DNA from: Actinomycetospora lemnae
GTDB lineage: Bacteria > Actinomycetota > Actinomycetes > Mycobacteriales > Pseudonocardiaceae
DNA length: 64,000 nucleotides
Direction of reading: 5' to 3'
Assembly (NCBI RefSeq): GCF_028737315.1
Contig: NZ_JAQZAO010000005.1
Coordinates: 310,001-374,000, forward strand
Below the pieces are notes generated by a model, which had not been told where the DNA came from, did not search any database, and worked only from the letters and a program-made list of their open reading frames with translations. This document shows positions 63,775-64,000 of the stretch, one piece after another. Each line of letters begins with the position of its first letter. The first letter of the stretch is position 1. The translations under genes were made by a program, and so were the position numbers.

Positions 63775-64000
63775 TCAGCCCTGGGCGACCGAGATGGCGA
63801 CCGGTGAGCGGGTGGCGCGTGCCACGACGATGTCGACGGCCCGCTCGAGCACCGGGAACAGCGCGACGCCGGCCGGGCCGACCGGGATCGTCGGGTAGGA
63901 GCGGTGCGCACCGGACGCCCAGCCCTCGCGGAAGGTGCGGATGTCCAGGTTCTCGGTGGCGCAGATGGGGTCGCCGGGCGCGCAGACCTCGTACACCCGG
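63775..64000 (-). CDS. C-terminal part of a cutinase-like secreted hydrolase (partial)
   Basis: The frame enters from the right edge of the window and ends at 63775. VYEVCAPGDPICATENLDI has the paired cysteines and GDPIC of cutinase C-termini (compare S-C-x-x-D-P-x-C), followed by ASGAHRSYPTIPVG carrying the expected catalytic His after an H-x-x-Y motif. The tail VALFPVLERAVDIVVARATR continues the final helix. The nucleophile Ser and N-terminus lie outside the window, so the call rests on this ending alone. Confidence 0.6.
   Translation of the reverse strand, partial: RVYEVCAPGDPICATENLDIRTFREGWASGAHRSYPTIPVGPAGVALFPVLERAVDIVVARATRSPVAISVAQG

Overview
The window is very GC-rich (by eye well over 70%), with GTG starts about as common as ATG and several genes that look leaderless. 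Gene content points to an arabinogalactan-walled actinobacterium: UDP-galactopyranose mutase (glf), both galactofuranosyltransferases (glfT1, glfT2), the galactan ABC exporter, dprE1/dprE2, three large Emb-type arabinosyltransferases, GtrA and a Bpa-like proteasome activator. The order recalls the Mycobacterium tuberculosis Rv3777-Rv3809c region (from memory). Small rodlin/chaplin-like secreted proteins and the lack of mycobacterial extras suggest a Pseudonocardiales member (Pseudonocardia/Actinomycetospora-like); this taxonomic placement is inference.

Layout. 0-7 kb: amidase, SRPBCC protein, then glf, a small lipoprotein, an unidentified glycosyltransferase-like protein and glfT2, followed by a DinB protein. 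7-15.5 kb: Ser/Asp-repeat membrane protein, MFS permease, a tandem pair of small secreted proteins, an array of strong hairpins, mscL, a GNAT enzyme, an acyltransferase-3 protein and an ECF sigma factor with its YciI-like partner. 15.6-31 kb is the cell-wall block: dprE2, dprE1 and two emb genes (minus strand, tightly packed), divergent gtrA, a third emb, then glfT1, the ABC ATPase and the permease. 31-34.5 kb: bpa, a class V aminotransferase homologue lacking the PLP lysine, a quinone oxidoreductase and MarR.

34.6-39.3 kb is an integrated element in the 3' end of tRNA-Ser(TGA), bounded by a 57-bp perfect direct repeat. It looks like a decayed actinomycete integrative plasmid: an N-terminally truncated tyrosine integrase, a rolling-circle-type Rep with two compensating frameshifts, a small membrane protein, an unrecognised lower-GC membrane-anchored protein and a secreted two-motif cysteine peptide. 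A degenerate third copy of the tRNA 3' end at 40.4 kb suggests an older insertion.

39.7-64 kb is ordinary chromosome: ANTAR fragment, VOC proteins, a divergent DUF1990-like pair, hisC-like aminotransferase, dienelactone hydrolase-like protein, an MprF-like membrane protein, zinc alcohol dehydrogenase, tRNA-Ser(GCT), tRNA-Arg(ACG), a frameshifted secreted nuclease, CsbD, DUF3048 lipoprotein, DUF1707 protein, a Ser/Thr kinase with an N-terminal membrane domain, acetamidase, SDR, a bifunctional PBP with a very long N-terminal tail, cupin, PPOX protein, mobA, AEC transporter and the C-terminus of a cutinase-like protein.

Genes are densely packed, with many ATGA/GTGA overlaps and two convergent pairs whose stop codons share one CTAG. 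A family of palindromic intergenic repeats occurs at three convergent gene junctions (11.4, 24.5 and 46.5 kb), probably as bidirectional terminators.
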